64,000 bases of DNA, taken from the NCBI GenBank assembly GCA_027604705.1, contig JADHYV010000002.1, forward strand, positions 496,001 through 560,000, read 5' to 3'. The translations under genes were made by a program, and so were the position numbers. The stretch comes from Allomyces arbusculus (Eukaryota; Blastocladiomycota; Blastocladiomycetes; Blastocladiales; Blastocladiaceae). Shown here piece after piece: positions 11,976 through 23,189 of this stretch (its first letter is position 1; each line of letters begins with the position of its first letter). The notes beneath the pieces are model-generated. The model saw nothing but the letters and a program-made list of their open reading frames with translations, did no database searches and was not told the DNA's origin.

Positions 11976-13387
11976 TGGACCAACGCGTGGTTCAGTCGAG
12001 TGTAATTTTAAATATATATTGGGATAAGCAACCCTAAAATGATGGGGTCTGTGAATGCACACTAAATCAGAACCACGTGAACAAAAGGGACTGCCTAATG
12101 GGGGTGGGTGGGTAGATAAGAATATTGGCAGGAAACTTGGCGAACAGGGGAGAGAAAGCAAGAGGAGGGTGAAATAAATCAACCAAGCAAACCAACGCAT
12201 TGGGACATGCAACCATGCACCATGCCAATGCACTCGTGCTGTCAAGTAAAAAATTTCTTCGCGCAACCCAAACAGTGCTCGTCCAAACATGGGGGCGCCT
12301 GCACAAAGAATAGCTGAAGGGCTGTTGGCAGAGCATCCCCCCAAGACAGAGCACAACAGTTGGGAACAGGGAGAGTCAACAACAACAGCACACACGTGCC
12401 CAGTAATGGCGTGCGAGAGCAGTAGCACTGCAAAAATCAATAAACATCTATGACAGAATGTGAACAAGTTCATGATCAGTTGCATGTACTCGATGCTGGC
12501 GCCCAAGTCACAGGTCACACAATTCACAAGCAGTACAATACAGCAACAAATGTACAAAAAACGAGAACGAGATGACACCATGGTTGTGCATGTGCCATTT
12601 GCAGTGCACTATCAACGCCATGATGATAATGCAGAGGTCAGTTTCATGTGTGCCTCGATATTCACACTCAATCCAACCGTTAATTTACATGGAAAAGAAC
12701 ATGAGAGAGTGTTGAGAAACGTACGTGAGCACCACATCATGGCGTTTTGGAGAACCTGGTCCACACGCATGCGCACTATGCGCGAGAGCAGGTTCTTGAA
12801 CGCAATCATCATGACGCCGGCCTGAGCGAGCATGGTAGTGGTGGTGGTGGTGTGGTCATGATCAAGCCAGAGGGTTGGCTAGACGCCTTGTTGACTTTGC
12901 AAACTGGTGCAGTCGGTGAAGTGACACGATTGTGCAGGAGAGCAGTCAGGTCGGGGACGCTCCTACAGTGGCTGCGTCATCCCTTCGTCTTTATCGGGGC
13001 GTTCACCATCGTGGCGCGCAGCATCGTCCGTCAGGTCCATTCCCTGTCAGGTCAGCACGCCGGTGCTGTTGCTGTCCTGGCGTGTGAGACGAGTCTGGAA
13101 CTGTCTCCCACGAGCAGCGTGATCCGCGCCCCGCGCGTTCCAGAGCGCTGCCAGTGCTCCAGCTCCGCGCTCGATTTGTTCGGGCACCGCGGCGTGCAGC
13201 AGCCCGTCCGCATCTAGTCTCCAGGTCGAACGGTCGCTAACTTGCCGCACTCTCGCGCCTGAGGGCACACCGACGCGAACCTGCTCGGTCGCGCCTACCA
13301 TTGATTGTGCTCCCCCATGATCCGAGTTCTCGCCGCTCTGACGACGGCCGACTGCCTCCCAAACGTGGCCGCACCCTCGACCGCGCC
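11976..13387. other. Intergenic before CNG-like channel A
   Basis: 1.4 kb, clearly lower in GC than the genes around it, especially 12000-12850. Short open frames occur on both strands, but none has a domain, codon bias or matched splice sites. It probably contains the CMS1 3' end and the channel promoter. No repeat or mobile element recognised. Confidence 0.5.
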
Positions 13388-16300
13388 ATGAACATTCTTC
13401 TGCAAGTACCCGGTACCGCTGGAGTCGCAAGGCCCGCTGCCTCGTCGTCGCCGCCACCGCCCGTTGCCATGGCCAGCACGCTGTCGGCACCCGCGGCCGC
13501 ACCACCACCACCACCGCCACCACCATCAATCCCAGTCACGCAAATCACGCCAGTCACTCCCATCACGCCAGTCACGCCAGTCACGCCCTTGGCAACGCCC
13601 GTCATCCAGCTCATGTCCAATACGAACGACGACCTCGACGACCCGGCCGCACAGATCCTCTATGCTGCTCACCTGCACGCGAACGTTTCGCGCCCTCGCG
13701 CCGCCTTCAACGCGCTCGTCGCCATTGGCGAATTCCTCGTCGACTGGCTCGACCACTACGTCGTGCTACTACCCGGCTCGTGGATCACAAGAATCTGGAC
13801 TTGGGCTGTGCTCGTCGCTGCTCTCACACAGGCCATCGTCATGCCGTTTCGCATCGCCTTCGGAATCACTACTGCACAGCTGCTGCAATCGTCGACGGCA
13901 TTGCAGGATACAAGCGAGGAGTCGCTCGCCGTCGAACACACGATTGCATCGACCGTGCTCGTCGCCGACATTTTCCTCGGGTTCCGAAAGGCCTTTTACA
14001 ACAGACGTGGCCTAGTCGAGACCGGCTCCTGGAATATGGCCATCCGCCAAGCGCGCCAGTCGCTCTTCTGGGATCTTGCCGGCAACATCCCCTGGGAGAA
14101 CTTTCTCGCGCCCGACGCGCCGTTTGCCGCGCAGGCGCTGCTGCCGCTGACGCGCTGTATCGTACTCTTTAAGTTTCTGCAATGGGTCCACGCGGGCGAA
14201 GGCCGGCTCACGGGAACGCTGTGGGTGCAAGCGACCAAACTCGTCGTGATGCTCGGGCTGATCTCGCATTATGGCGCCTGTGTGTGGTGGGTCGCCGGAT
14301 TGCCGCTTGCACCCTCAGAGCGGACATGGAGCGTTACCGGCGGCACGCATAGCGCCATCGACTTTACAAATTTGCTCACCGACGATGTGCCGTCACAGAC
14401 GCGGTACTCGAATTCCATGTATTGGGCGCTTCTCGGTACGGATGTGCGGGAATTCCTAGATCCCTTGTTTTTTGAAATGGCTTGGCGCTATCGTCTCTTG
14501 GACGCGGTTTGATTGCTTCCCTGACACGACGGTGCCGACCCCCTAGTTTTCACGGCACCGGGCCATGCCGACCTCGTTGCGCCGACATTGCGCGAGAAAA
14601 TGGTCGGCCTCGGCCTCTTCTTCATTGGCCACCTGGCCATTGGCTACACTGTCGCGAGCGTCACGTCGATGCTCGCCAACAGTGGCTTGCAGCGCGTGCA
14701 ATTCGTGACCAAAGTCGCGAGCATCACGCAGTTTTTGCGCACGAGCAAGTTTGACAAGGCAACGCAGAGCCGCGTGCTCGCGTTTTACGAGTTTTTGTGG
14801 CAGCGCAACGGCGGCATCAACACGCAAGACCTGTTTGCCGACTTGCCGACAGCGTTCCAGACTGAACTCGCCGTGTGGATGAACGGGCCGCTGCTCTCGT
14901 CAGTGCCGATTTTCCATGATACCGAGGAAGGATTCATGCGCATGCTGGTTTGTTGTGGCGGTCTCGGGCGAGGTGGGGGTGTTGGGTTGCGATTCTAATG
15001 GCCACGACGGTTTTCTGTAGAGCCTGGCCCTCCGACCCGTCATGTTCCTGCCCAACGAGTTCGTAGTCCGACGTGGCGATCTGGTGCGCTGCGTCACGCT
15101 CGGGATCCGCTCTCGCCTCCGCTCATCGTTCCCACGTTCTATCAGGGATCGGAAATGTACATGGTGCATTCCGGCATCCTCGAGGTTGTCAGCGACGACG
15201 GCACGCAAGTCTTTGATCGCATTTGCGACGGCGGCTTCTTTGGCGAGATCTCGCTGTACGCGAATTTCTCAACTCTCCGCTGTGGGCTCTCTTGCGGCTT
15301 GCTCATCACCCACCACTGCGTAGCTTTTTTGCACGTCCCCGCACGGCCAACGTGCGCACCGTCACGTTTGTCGATCTCTACGTCTTGACCAAGAGTGGGC
15401 TCGACGACGTCTTGCAGTTCTACCCAAGCATCAAGCAGAAAATCATGGCCACGGCACAGCAGCGGCTACAGGACCTCGAAAAGCGATTGCGCGCCCGCAC
15501 TGACTCGCTCAAGACCGGGAACCCGGACGTCCTTACGGCCGTCGTCCCGCCCGCCGTACCCGTCCCACTCGCGTCGGCGCCCATGACCAGCGCACCCGCA
15601 AGCCCTACGATCCCGATTATTTGCGAGCAAGATGACGAACGACTGCCACCGTCACCGTTCCCCCCACGGGCTATCACCATGAACAGCCCCACGCCGTTTC
15701 CCGGCACGCCCATCGGCGTGTCGACCTACCCAAACGCGTCCACGACGACAACGAGTTCCGGCAGCACCACGTCGTCGTCGGGCTTGCCATCCACGGCCAA
15801 ACCGACCTTGCCGCACCTAGGCCCTCACTCGTCGATGCATCTTGCCCCGAACAGCCGCTTCACGACCGCCGGCCGCGGCGGCGGTAGCAACATTTCCCTG
15901 GCCGCACGCAGCCAGCAGGCGCTGCTCTCCCTCGCGCGCGCGCTCGGCAGCCACGACACGATGCATTCTGCGTCGAGCATGTTGGCGGGCGGCTCGCGGC
16001 GCGGATCGGCGGCGCTTGAACGCGCCGCGCGCAACCAGGCCGTTCTCATGCAGAGGCCACGGCAGGCGTCAATTGCGTCGCGCGAAATCATGCCGGGCAC
16101 GAGTTTGGCCGCGTCGCGTCGCGCGTCGATTCTGTCGGTGCAGGGAAGGCCGGACACGGTGGCGAGGTCGCAGAACTCGTTTGTGTCGACGAACGACTTT
16201 ACGACGCCCGAGGGCGCGGGGAGCGCAATGGGGGTTGGAGTCGCGCCAACGTTGATGCCGGCGGCGGTCGGAGTGGCTGCGGCGGCGGTGGGCATGGGCA

Positions 16301-17799
16301 GCGTAACGACCGTGCCGAGTACAGTCGAGCCGGAGAGTAGTGGCAGCGGCGGTGACGAGCGGACGAGCCGGTTCTTCGATTCGAATGGGTCCGGGCCGGG
16401 CCGGGGGCCTGTGGGCAACCCGCTGGCGACGTTGTTGGACCTCGAGCCGGTCATGGACGCGCCGCATGAAGACGAGTCGGCCGCCTCGCCGTTGTTCGCG
16501 TCGGTCATGTCGCTTGATGCGCGCGGCGGCGGCAGCTCGGCCAGGCAGCCGCGCACGTGTTCAACCAGCGACGTGCCGTCGCCCGTCTTGGACCGCACGC
16601 CGAGTAATACGGTGCTCACAGGTCGACCGCTGCACGCCAAACAAATTTCCGGCGCTATTACCGAGGAGGGATCAAGAGATCCAATCAATGCCCGACTCAA
16701 GAGTCTGTCGGCGAGTTTGCAAGCCATGGGCGGGTCGTTGACCGCGCTCGGCGAAGTGGTCCTACCGGACTCGCTGTGCGGCGTGCACTACACGCAGATT
16801 GCGACGGCGACGGTACCCGCGGACAGCAGTGTGTCGCCCGACGCGGCACCGACCACGTCGACGACCATCTACACGCACCAAGACAATGCCGACCCGGTCT
16901 CCACGACGCCCCGATCGTCGCGCCAGGTTTCGCGCGAGTCGTCGATGCGCCGACTCCCGACGTCGGTGTCGGTCATGTCGACGCACTCGCAGCGACCACT
17001 CGGCGGCGGGAGTCTCGGGTTACCGCGCACGCTCGAACGAACCAGGCTGCCGTCGGCCATCTTCCGCAACATCATGTCGGGCGGGCTCACGAACGCCATG
17101 AGCCTGCACGGATCGAGCAGCGGCGAGAACGGGTCCGTCGGACAAGGGTCCTTGTCGCGACAACGCACGGCCACGCAGAACGCGCATTCGGGCGCGGTCA
17201 CGACCGACGTGGAATTGCTCCTCGCGGGACTGGCCGAACCACCGCCGCCGCCGGCCCCGTCCGTGTCGCAAGTGCGCGCCCAGCGTGGGCGCGGTATGAG
17301 CGGGATCCGCGGCGCGTTCACGCCCGTCTCGGGCCCACTGCCGCGGCTCGTGAACCAGGACTCGTCGGGTGCCGTCTTGCCCGGATTCGACGCGTTGGTC
17401 TCGGGCCCGTTACCGCGCGGTGTACCAAGTAACAGCGACGAGCGCGTTGGTGCCGTGCTCGCGAACATCCAAGAGGGCACAGCAGCGGCGCGAACACCGT
17501 CGGGAGGCTTTCCGCGGCCACGCGGAGCCAGTGCTCCTGGCGCGTCGAGTACGTTGCCCGTGACACCAGCGCCGCCGCGGAAAGGGTCGAGCCCATTACA
17601 TCGCGCAATTGTACCGGCGGACGCAGGCTCGACGCGGTCGCAGTTGGAACTGGAGTTGGGCAAAGAGTCGGAGTCCCACGAGGGCAGCACCAGGACGCCG
17701 ACGGCGTCGTTGAAGACGGCCACGCCAGGTGCGATGTTGCCGAATCGGGGTGGCGGGGGGCAGAAGGGAGACGACTTTGCGCGACTGTGGGAACTGTAG
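13388..17799 (+). CDS. CNG/HCN-like channel A with non-standard pore filter
   Basis: Six-helix cation-channel relative with a C-terminal cyclic-nucleotide-binding domain (cNBD). Proposed exons are 13388-14435, 14547-14947, 15021-15083, 15146-15261 and 15324-17799, giving about 1,367 residues. Helices read in order: S1 near WTWAVLVAALTQAIVMPFRI, S2 near TIASTVLVADIFLGFRKAF, a shortened S3-S4 with few basic residues, S5 near LVVMLGLISHYGACVWWV, pore helix SNSMYWALLGVF, then TAPGHADLVAP where TxGYGD would normally stand, and S6 near LGLFFIGHLAIGYTVAS. The cNBD reads FLPNEFVVRRGDLGSEMYM, FDRICDGGFFGEISLY and RPRTANVRTVTFVDLYVL, with the phosphate-binding cassette FGE and R-T present. About 800 disordered Ser/Thr/Pro residues follow. 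The last intron has no GT donor (see findings). Function as a channel is inferred, and ion selectivity cannot be predicted. Confidence 0.85.
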
Positions 17800-18675
17800 C
17801 ACGATAAATTGTATGGGTACTCTGGAGCAGCCAGTTATGGTTGTTGTGTGGTGATAAGAGACGAGGTTTGACGTGGACCGAAGAACAGGTTTTGATCATG
17901 GCTGCAGAAGCGAGAAACCTAACCTAATCGCCTCACGTGTGGTTGGTCAACTTTGGCTGGGCAGTGTCCATGAGCACAGGTTCTCTCCTTCTCGTTCACA
18001 TCCGCTTTTCGGGTACGGCCCCTCAGCCGCACGGCTAGATGGACCGCCCGCAATCGCGCCGCACATCACACCCCCCGACACCCCCACGGCGATCTCGACC
18101 AGAATGACCACCAAATCGACCAACGACGACCCCAGCGGCCTCGCGCTCGCTCGCGGAACGAAGCGCTGCCCGATTACCACCATTTGACGACCACCCGCAC
18201 GCTGAACGCACACCGCTCGAGGGTGGACACGCCCATCCATCCGTCTCGACGCACCCGCTGTACCGCCGATTTTGCTCGGAAAGCAGCACGCACGAACACC
18301 ATGACGCCGTTTCCCCTTGGGGAAACTATCGTCATGCTGCTTTCCGTGCTTGAGAGTGCTCGAAACGCTGTTTGAGATCGGTGCCGAATCGACGGTCGTG
18401 GACGAATCTCGCTGCGCTGACTCGGGAAATGGCGATTTGAGCGTCTTCTGGTCTGCTGTTGCTGCAATCCGAACGGCATTGCGATCGTCCAAGTGGTCAT
18501 TCTGGTCTTATCGCGCGGCGGACGACTGATCGTCCAAAAGTGCGGGGTCACAGCGCGATTGCGGACGGTTCCACCACGTCGTCATTCTGCTGGGAAACAA
18601 GACGTTGTTTTTCTGACCACAACTGCGTTGGTGTTGGCTGCTTTGCCCAAATTTGCAGTGGTTCAACGACTCGAA
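17800..18675. other. Intergenic between channel A and eL6
   Basis: 876 bp. A TTTGCAG acceptor-like site sits at 18653-18659, about 17 bases before the eL6 ATG, and suggests an intron in the eL6 5' leader. Nothing else is supported. Confidence 0.45.
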
Positions 18676-19203
18676 ATGGCCCCGAAGTACTACGCTGCCC
18701 AGGAGGCCCCGAAGCCCAAGGTCTCGCGCAAGGCCAAGGCCGCGACCCCGGCGCTGCGCTCGACGATTACGCCTGGCACCGTCCTGATCCTGCTCGCCGG
18801 CCGTTTCCGCGGCAAGCGCGTTGTCTTCCTCAAGCAGCTCGCCTCGGGCCTGCTCCTCGTCACGGGCCCCTACAAGGTCAACGGTATCCCGCTGCGCCGC
18901 GTCAACGCTGCCTACGTGATCGCGACGTCGACCTCGGTTGACATCTCGGCCGTCGACGTGGCCAAGTTCGACGACGCTTACTTCAAGAAGGCGTCGGTCC
19001 CGAAGATCCCCAAGACCGAGGCGGCCTTCTTCGAGGACAAGACCGCGGCGCTCTCGAAGCTGCCCGAGTCGCGTGTGGCTGACCAGAAGACGGTTGACGC
19101 TGCTGTTGTTGCCGCGGTCGCCAAGGTGCCGCAGCTCGCCAAGTACCTCAAGGGCACGTTCACGCTGACCAACGGCCAGTTCCCGCACCTGCTCAAGTTC
19201 TAA
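18676..19203 (+). CDS. RPL6: 60S ribosomal protein eL6 (L6)
   Basis: Cytosolic large-subunit ribosomal protein, one coding exon, 175 residues, matching fungal eL6 length (yeast 176). Family landmarks are TPGTVLILLAGRFRGKRVVF, LKQLASGLLLVTGPYKVNG and PLRRVNAAYVIATST, with a C-terminal FTLTNGQFPHLLKF close to the usual ending. Codon use is strongly biased to C/G-ending codons, as in eL18, consistent with high expression. The start is the only methionine that gives the family N-terminus (MAPKYYAAQEAPKPKVSRK). Confidence 0.97.
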   Translation: MAPKYYAAQEAPKPKVSRKAKAATPALRSTITPGTVLILLAGRFRGKRVVFLKQLASGLLLVTGPYKVNGIPLRRVNAAYVIATSTSVDISAVDVAKFDDAYFKKASVPKIPKTEAAFFEDKTAALSKLPESRVADQKTVDAAVVAAVAKVPQLAKYLKGTFTLTNGQFPHLLKF

Positions 19204-19656
19204 GTGGCGTGAAGGCGCGTCGCGGTGTGGAACGAGACAGAGGCTGGTTTGGTAAATACAAAATGGTCTAAGCGCGCAACTTCGCGGTCCGTTTCGTTTT
19301 TGAGGACATCCATCGGCGTCGTCGTCTTGTCTGGCACGTTCGTCAATCGAGAGATGGCCCGATGCGAAATATAAACCGTTGCCCTTCTGTCCTCACCTCG
19401 GTCCACCTCGGTCAACCTCGGCTCCCGTCTGCTCTCGTCCGTTTGTTACCGCTCTCGCTTGCCAAGTCTTTCGAAAGCCGACACGATGAACAACAAATAT
19501 CCGCCCGCCACCGACTTCAACGCGGCAGGTGACGGCGTGTGACTCGCACAACAGCGAGCGGCAGCGATCACTGTTGCAAACCAGCTCTCAGCTTGCTTTG
19601 CGCTTTCGAAGATTCAACCGACTGCACGAACCACCACCTGCAGCAGCAATAGCAAA
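19204..19656. other. Intergenic between eL6 and the SET gene
   Basis: 453 bp containing a repeated cctcggtca-type motif at about 19395-19425 (ctcggtccacctcggtcaacctcgg). No gene is supported. Confidence 0.45.
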
Positions 19657-21165
19657 ATGGACCCGCAGGGCGTTAGCATCAAGTGGATCAGCGATGCCAA
19701 GGAGCGCGGCGTGCTCGCCGACTGCGACTTTGCAGAGGGTGATGTGATTTTCGAGGAACAGCCCATGGTGTGCGACCAGTACCTCTACAACAAGGATTTT
19801 TTCCCGACCTGCGAATACTGCCTCGCCTGCCTCGAGTCGCCCGCCGATATGGTCAAGCGGCTCGCCGGGCTGCCGGAACCGCCGCGCCTGTGGGGTGCCG
19901 AGGCCGTGCCAGTGCTCAAGAGAGTGCCGTGCGAGCGTACGCCGGCGTCTGCCGTCCCGCGATCACGCTCGCGATTAGATTCCTGATGGTGTCGCTCGCT
20001 CTAGACATGTGCGGCGAGCTCTACTGCTCGACGTCGTGCCGCGACAAGGCCTGGGCCCAGTACCACTCGCTCCTCTGCCTCGGCCCGCACCCGCGCGACG
20101 ACCACCCGCTGCTCGAGATCCGGCAAGAGTGGAAGTGCGTTGTCCGGGTTCATGCGATGATGCCCGTCCACTGGTTCGCTGATCGATCCATGATTCGCGC
20201 ACAGGAGCTTCCATTTCCCGCCCGAGTCGGCGACGATTGGTCTGCTCGTTAAGATGCTCGCCATGATTGCCGTAACGCGCGACGAAACGCTCTTTGACCA
20301 CTTCAAGGCCGACTACCGTAACGAAACGCTGCACATTGTCGCCAAGTTCATGGACGAGCAGTTTTCCGACCGCTTGACTACATTCCTGCGCCTGTTCCGC
20401 GACCTGTTTGCGCCGCACGGACTGCACGTCTCGCAGGAGTTGTTTGACAAGTTGCTCACGGTCGTGTCGCTGAACGGTCAAGGGAGTACGTATCCTTCTT
20501 TTCCGATTGACAAGCCATGATATTCACCGCTTTGCTTCCGCGTAGTTGGCACGTCGTCGTTTGAGGCTTACGAGCGCATCCTGCGCAACCTGTCTGCAGC
20601 TGCAGAGGAGAAACCCGGGTTGCCCGAGGCCCTGGCCGTGACTGAGGCGCTCGACCAAGTGGATGCGCTGCGCGAGGCCATCGAGGAGCACTCGGACGAT
20701 TTCACGCATGCCGAAGGCACTGGCCTCTACCGCGCGCACGCCATGATCAACCACGCGTGCGTGCCGAATGCCGAGATTCAGTTTGTGCGCAACAATGCGA
20801 CGCTGCGCGTGGTCGCTACGCGCGATATCGCGAAGGGCGCCGAAGTGACCATCTCGTACATGCATTTTGACGGGTGCGATAGCGATGGCGAGGAGGACGA
20901 TGAGGAGGAAGATAGCGACCGCGAGCACAACCACCATGGCCACGACCATGACCATGATCACGACGAGCATTTGGTGGACGTGGACCGCCGCCGTGAAATG
21001 CTGCGCGAGTACTACTTGTTTGAGTGCACGTGCGATCAGTGCCTCGCGGATTCGAGCGCACGCAAGGCTGCGCCGGCAGCGCGGCAGTCCAGCTCCCATG
21101 CGGCAGCAGGATCGTCGAGTTCGTCGACGGTTGCGGGCAGCTCGTCTTCAACAGCTCGTCGTTGA
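19657..21165 (+). CDS. SET5: SET/MYND lysine methyltransferase (SET5/SMYD-like)
   Basis: Predicted S-adenosylmethionine-dependent protein-lysine methyltransferase. Exons are 19657-19936, 20005-20134, 20205-20485 and 20546-21165, giving 436 residues; all phases agree. The N-terminal half-SET strand (KWISDAKERGVLADCDFAEG) is followed by a MYND-type zinc module assembled across the first intron (CEYCLACLE, then MCGELYCSTSCRDKAW and HSLLC), an alpha-helical spacer, and the catalytic SET half: NHACVPNAEI (the NHSCxPN AdoMet motif), ATRDIAKGAEVTISYM, and the post-SET cysteines FECTCDQCL. Between the GAEVTISY strand and the post-SET lies an unusual insert of about 40 residues, first acidic then HHGHDHDHDHDEH. 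The closest yeast relative by architecture is Set5 (histone H4 methylation). The symbol is by similarity, and target specificity is unknown. Confidence 0.85.
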
Positions 21166-21616
21166 TTGGCTATGTCTTTTGGAGTCTTGAATCGCCATTT
21201 TGTCACAGTGCCTTGTTTCGCGACTGCTGCTCCCCATTTCAAGCAAAGCAAGAGAAGAGATGGAAAGCGGCACGCATATGTGCACGTATTTACGAGAGGA
21301 GGAACCTACAACGAAGCTCTTCTGTTTGTCGCTGTGCCCAAGTCTATGGAATTCGGGTACAAAATCAAACGTACGGAGACGTAAACATCCCTGAGAGAAA
21401 TCGTTTCCAGATATGCTCAGGAGCTTTAATGCAAAACTGCGTTGTTGGTTTTGATTGGGTAGGAGCTGTTGGCTGCTAGCGGCTTGCAACAAGAAATGAA
21501 GTGAGACAGATTGACAGTGCCAACTGCATATCGATGCTTCAGCGAGGTACACCACTTCCACGACTCGGTGCTGTCAGATTTGTCAGATTCTGACGGATAC
21601 AAGGTCGCGACTGCAG
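21166..21616. other. Intergenic before the LRR-like gene
   Basis: 450 bp, lower in GC. A first coding exon of the next gene is expected in or before this stretch. The candidate ATGCTTCAGCGAG|GTACAC near 21532 does not give a phase that fits the downstream exon, so it is not annotated. Confidence 0.4.
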
Positions 21617-22713
21617 GTCTGCCGCAAAATCTATCAGCTCGACCCTCCCGCATTGAATGAGAACGTGGCCATTCTGGCGTCGGTGGCCGCGCAGATTTCC
21701 ACCTCGGTCACGGCACTTGAATTGAAATTGCATTCTGGCTTCTCTGACGCTTTCCTGGCGGCGCTCACAGACTACATCCAGTCTTCTCTCGTGGGCATCC
21801 CGTCGTTTACAGGTGCATGCATGCAGCCCGACGCTCCTCGCGCGCATGGTGGCCGTCCTGCCGCGCACGGGCAAGCACGAGCTTGCTGTCGAATTTGACG
21901 TGAAGGACAAGGACGACCTGCTGGAGTGTTCAACGTCGCTCGCACAGGCATGGCCCATGTCGGTCCGTGCAATCCGTTTCACGCTCCTAAACTCGATCCA
22001 GTCTCCAGTACCAATTTCGAAACAAGATGTCGCGCCCGCAATTGTTGCCCGCCTCTCGCTTGCGACGCGCTTGCTGGGTGTCCGATTTGCAAACTTGCCG
22101 CTGTGTCCCCACATTCCAGGAGTACCTGTTGGCACTGGAGCTCACGCATCTGTCGCTGCATGCTTTGGGCAAGGACCTGGACGGATGTCTCGAGGCGCTC
22201 ATGCTGCGGTTGCCATCGTCGCTAAAGGACCTGTCGCTTCGGTTGTGGGCACTTGGCGGCACATCGACGGCCGCGGTCTTTGGGTCGCGCTTGCCGGCAC
22301 AACTTGCAGCGCTGTCACTGTGCGGTTGCGATCTGACCGACCAGGATCTTGCGCAGTTTGTGTTCCCTGCGTCAATGCGGTACCTCAATCTCGAAGAAAA
22401 CCGCCTGTGCAACATTTTGGTTGCGATGCTGCCTGCCTGGTTGCATGTGCTGATGCTCAAGTGCAACTTGCAATTGTCGGATGGCACGGTCTTGTGGGTC
22501 ACGGTGCTGCCCACCACGTTGCGCACAATCAATATCGCCGGCACGCCGCTTGGTGACAAGTTTGTGGCCGAGCTGCTGCAGTGGACGCCCACTCCACGCG
22601 CAACGGCGGCGCCAAGGAGTATCTTTGTGAACAATGCGGCATTATCGTGCAAAGGGAAGGAAGAGCGCGCGGCCAAGTTTACAGTCCTTGATGCACGTGT
22701 ACCGTTTCAATGA
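21617..22713 (+). CDS. Leucine-rich-repeat-like protein, 5' end unresolved
   Basis: Irregular leucine-rich repeats typical of the large fungal LRR/F-box-like families. Three reading-frame blocks can be joined at 21617-21790, 21813-22079 and 22120-22713, with phase-0 junctions at CTC|GTGGGC...ACAG (22 bp) and GGT|GTCCGA...CCAG (40 bp). The last block shows recurring Lxx-L-x-L patterns (LALELTHLSLHALG, LPSSLKDLSLRLWAL, LPAQLAALSLCGCDLTD, MRYLNLEENRL, LPTTLRTINIAGTPLGD) and ends at TGA 22711-22713. No in-frame methionine starts the first block, so an upstream exon is missing. The gaps are far shorter than other introns here, so the gene may instead carry frameshifts (a decaying copy or sequence errors). 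Function unknown; no F-box was identified in what can be read. Confidence 0.55.
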
Positions 22714-23189
22714 TGCGGTTGTTTTTTGTCTCATTGATGCTGTCCTATCGCGAGATGTCGGTCGGCCGCGTCCTGCATATGAATAAATCATTTCGTTCCT
22801 TGCGTTTGGTCAGCACGCTTGTATTACATACGTCGGACAGATCTGCCCTCAAAAGGTGTAATCAGCGACAATCAGAGATTTAACTCGAGACCTCATGCAG
22901 CATTCGCTGACTGATCGATTACAGTGCTCTGGCTTTTCTCCCGCGGTCGGTCGGCCAAAACGATACATGCGCGCCAACTCAGTGTTTGTCAGGAGCACAA
23001 GTATAAATACCGAGCCCCGCGCCCAAGTTTGCAATGATCGCATTTCTACTGCGCGGGTTCGTGGTCGAAGGAGAGTTCAACAAACCGGCAACATTTTCAC
23101 CCTCACCGAATGCATCCACTCCAGCTCAAAGCAACCAGCATACTACCAAAACCATATCCCCTTTACCTTCTCTACCTACCACACTACCC
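22714..23189. other. Convergent 3' regions, LRR-like (+) and dsRBD gene (-)
   Basis: 476 bp between two converging stop codons. Contains a canonical AATAAA. Otherwise no gene or repeat was seen. Confidence 0.5.
22782..22787 (+). terminator. Canonical AATAAA polyadenylation signal
   Basis: AATAAA lies 68 bases after the stop of the LRR-like gene, the expected place for a cleavage/polyadenylation signal of that transcript. Position and sequence only; no cleavage site can be read. Confidence 0.5.

Noticed and set aside
11976-12850. Low-GC block considered as a transposon insertion
   Set aside because: No terminal repeats, target-site duplication or transposase/reverse-transcriptase coding was seen.
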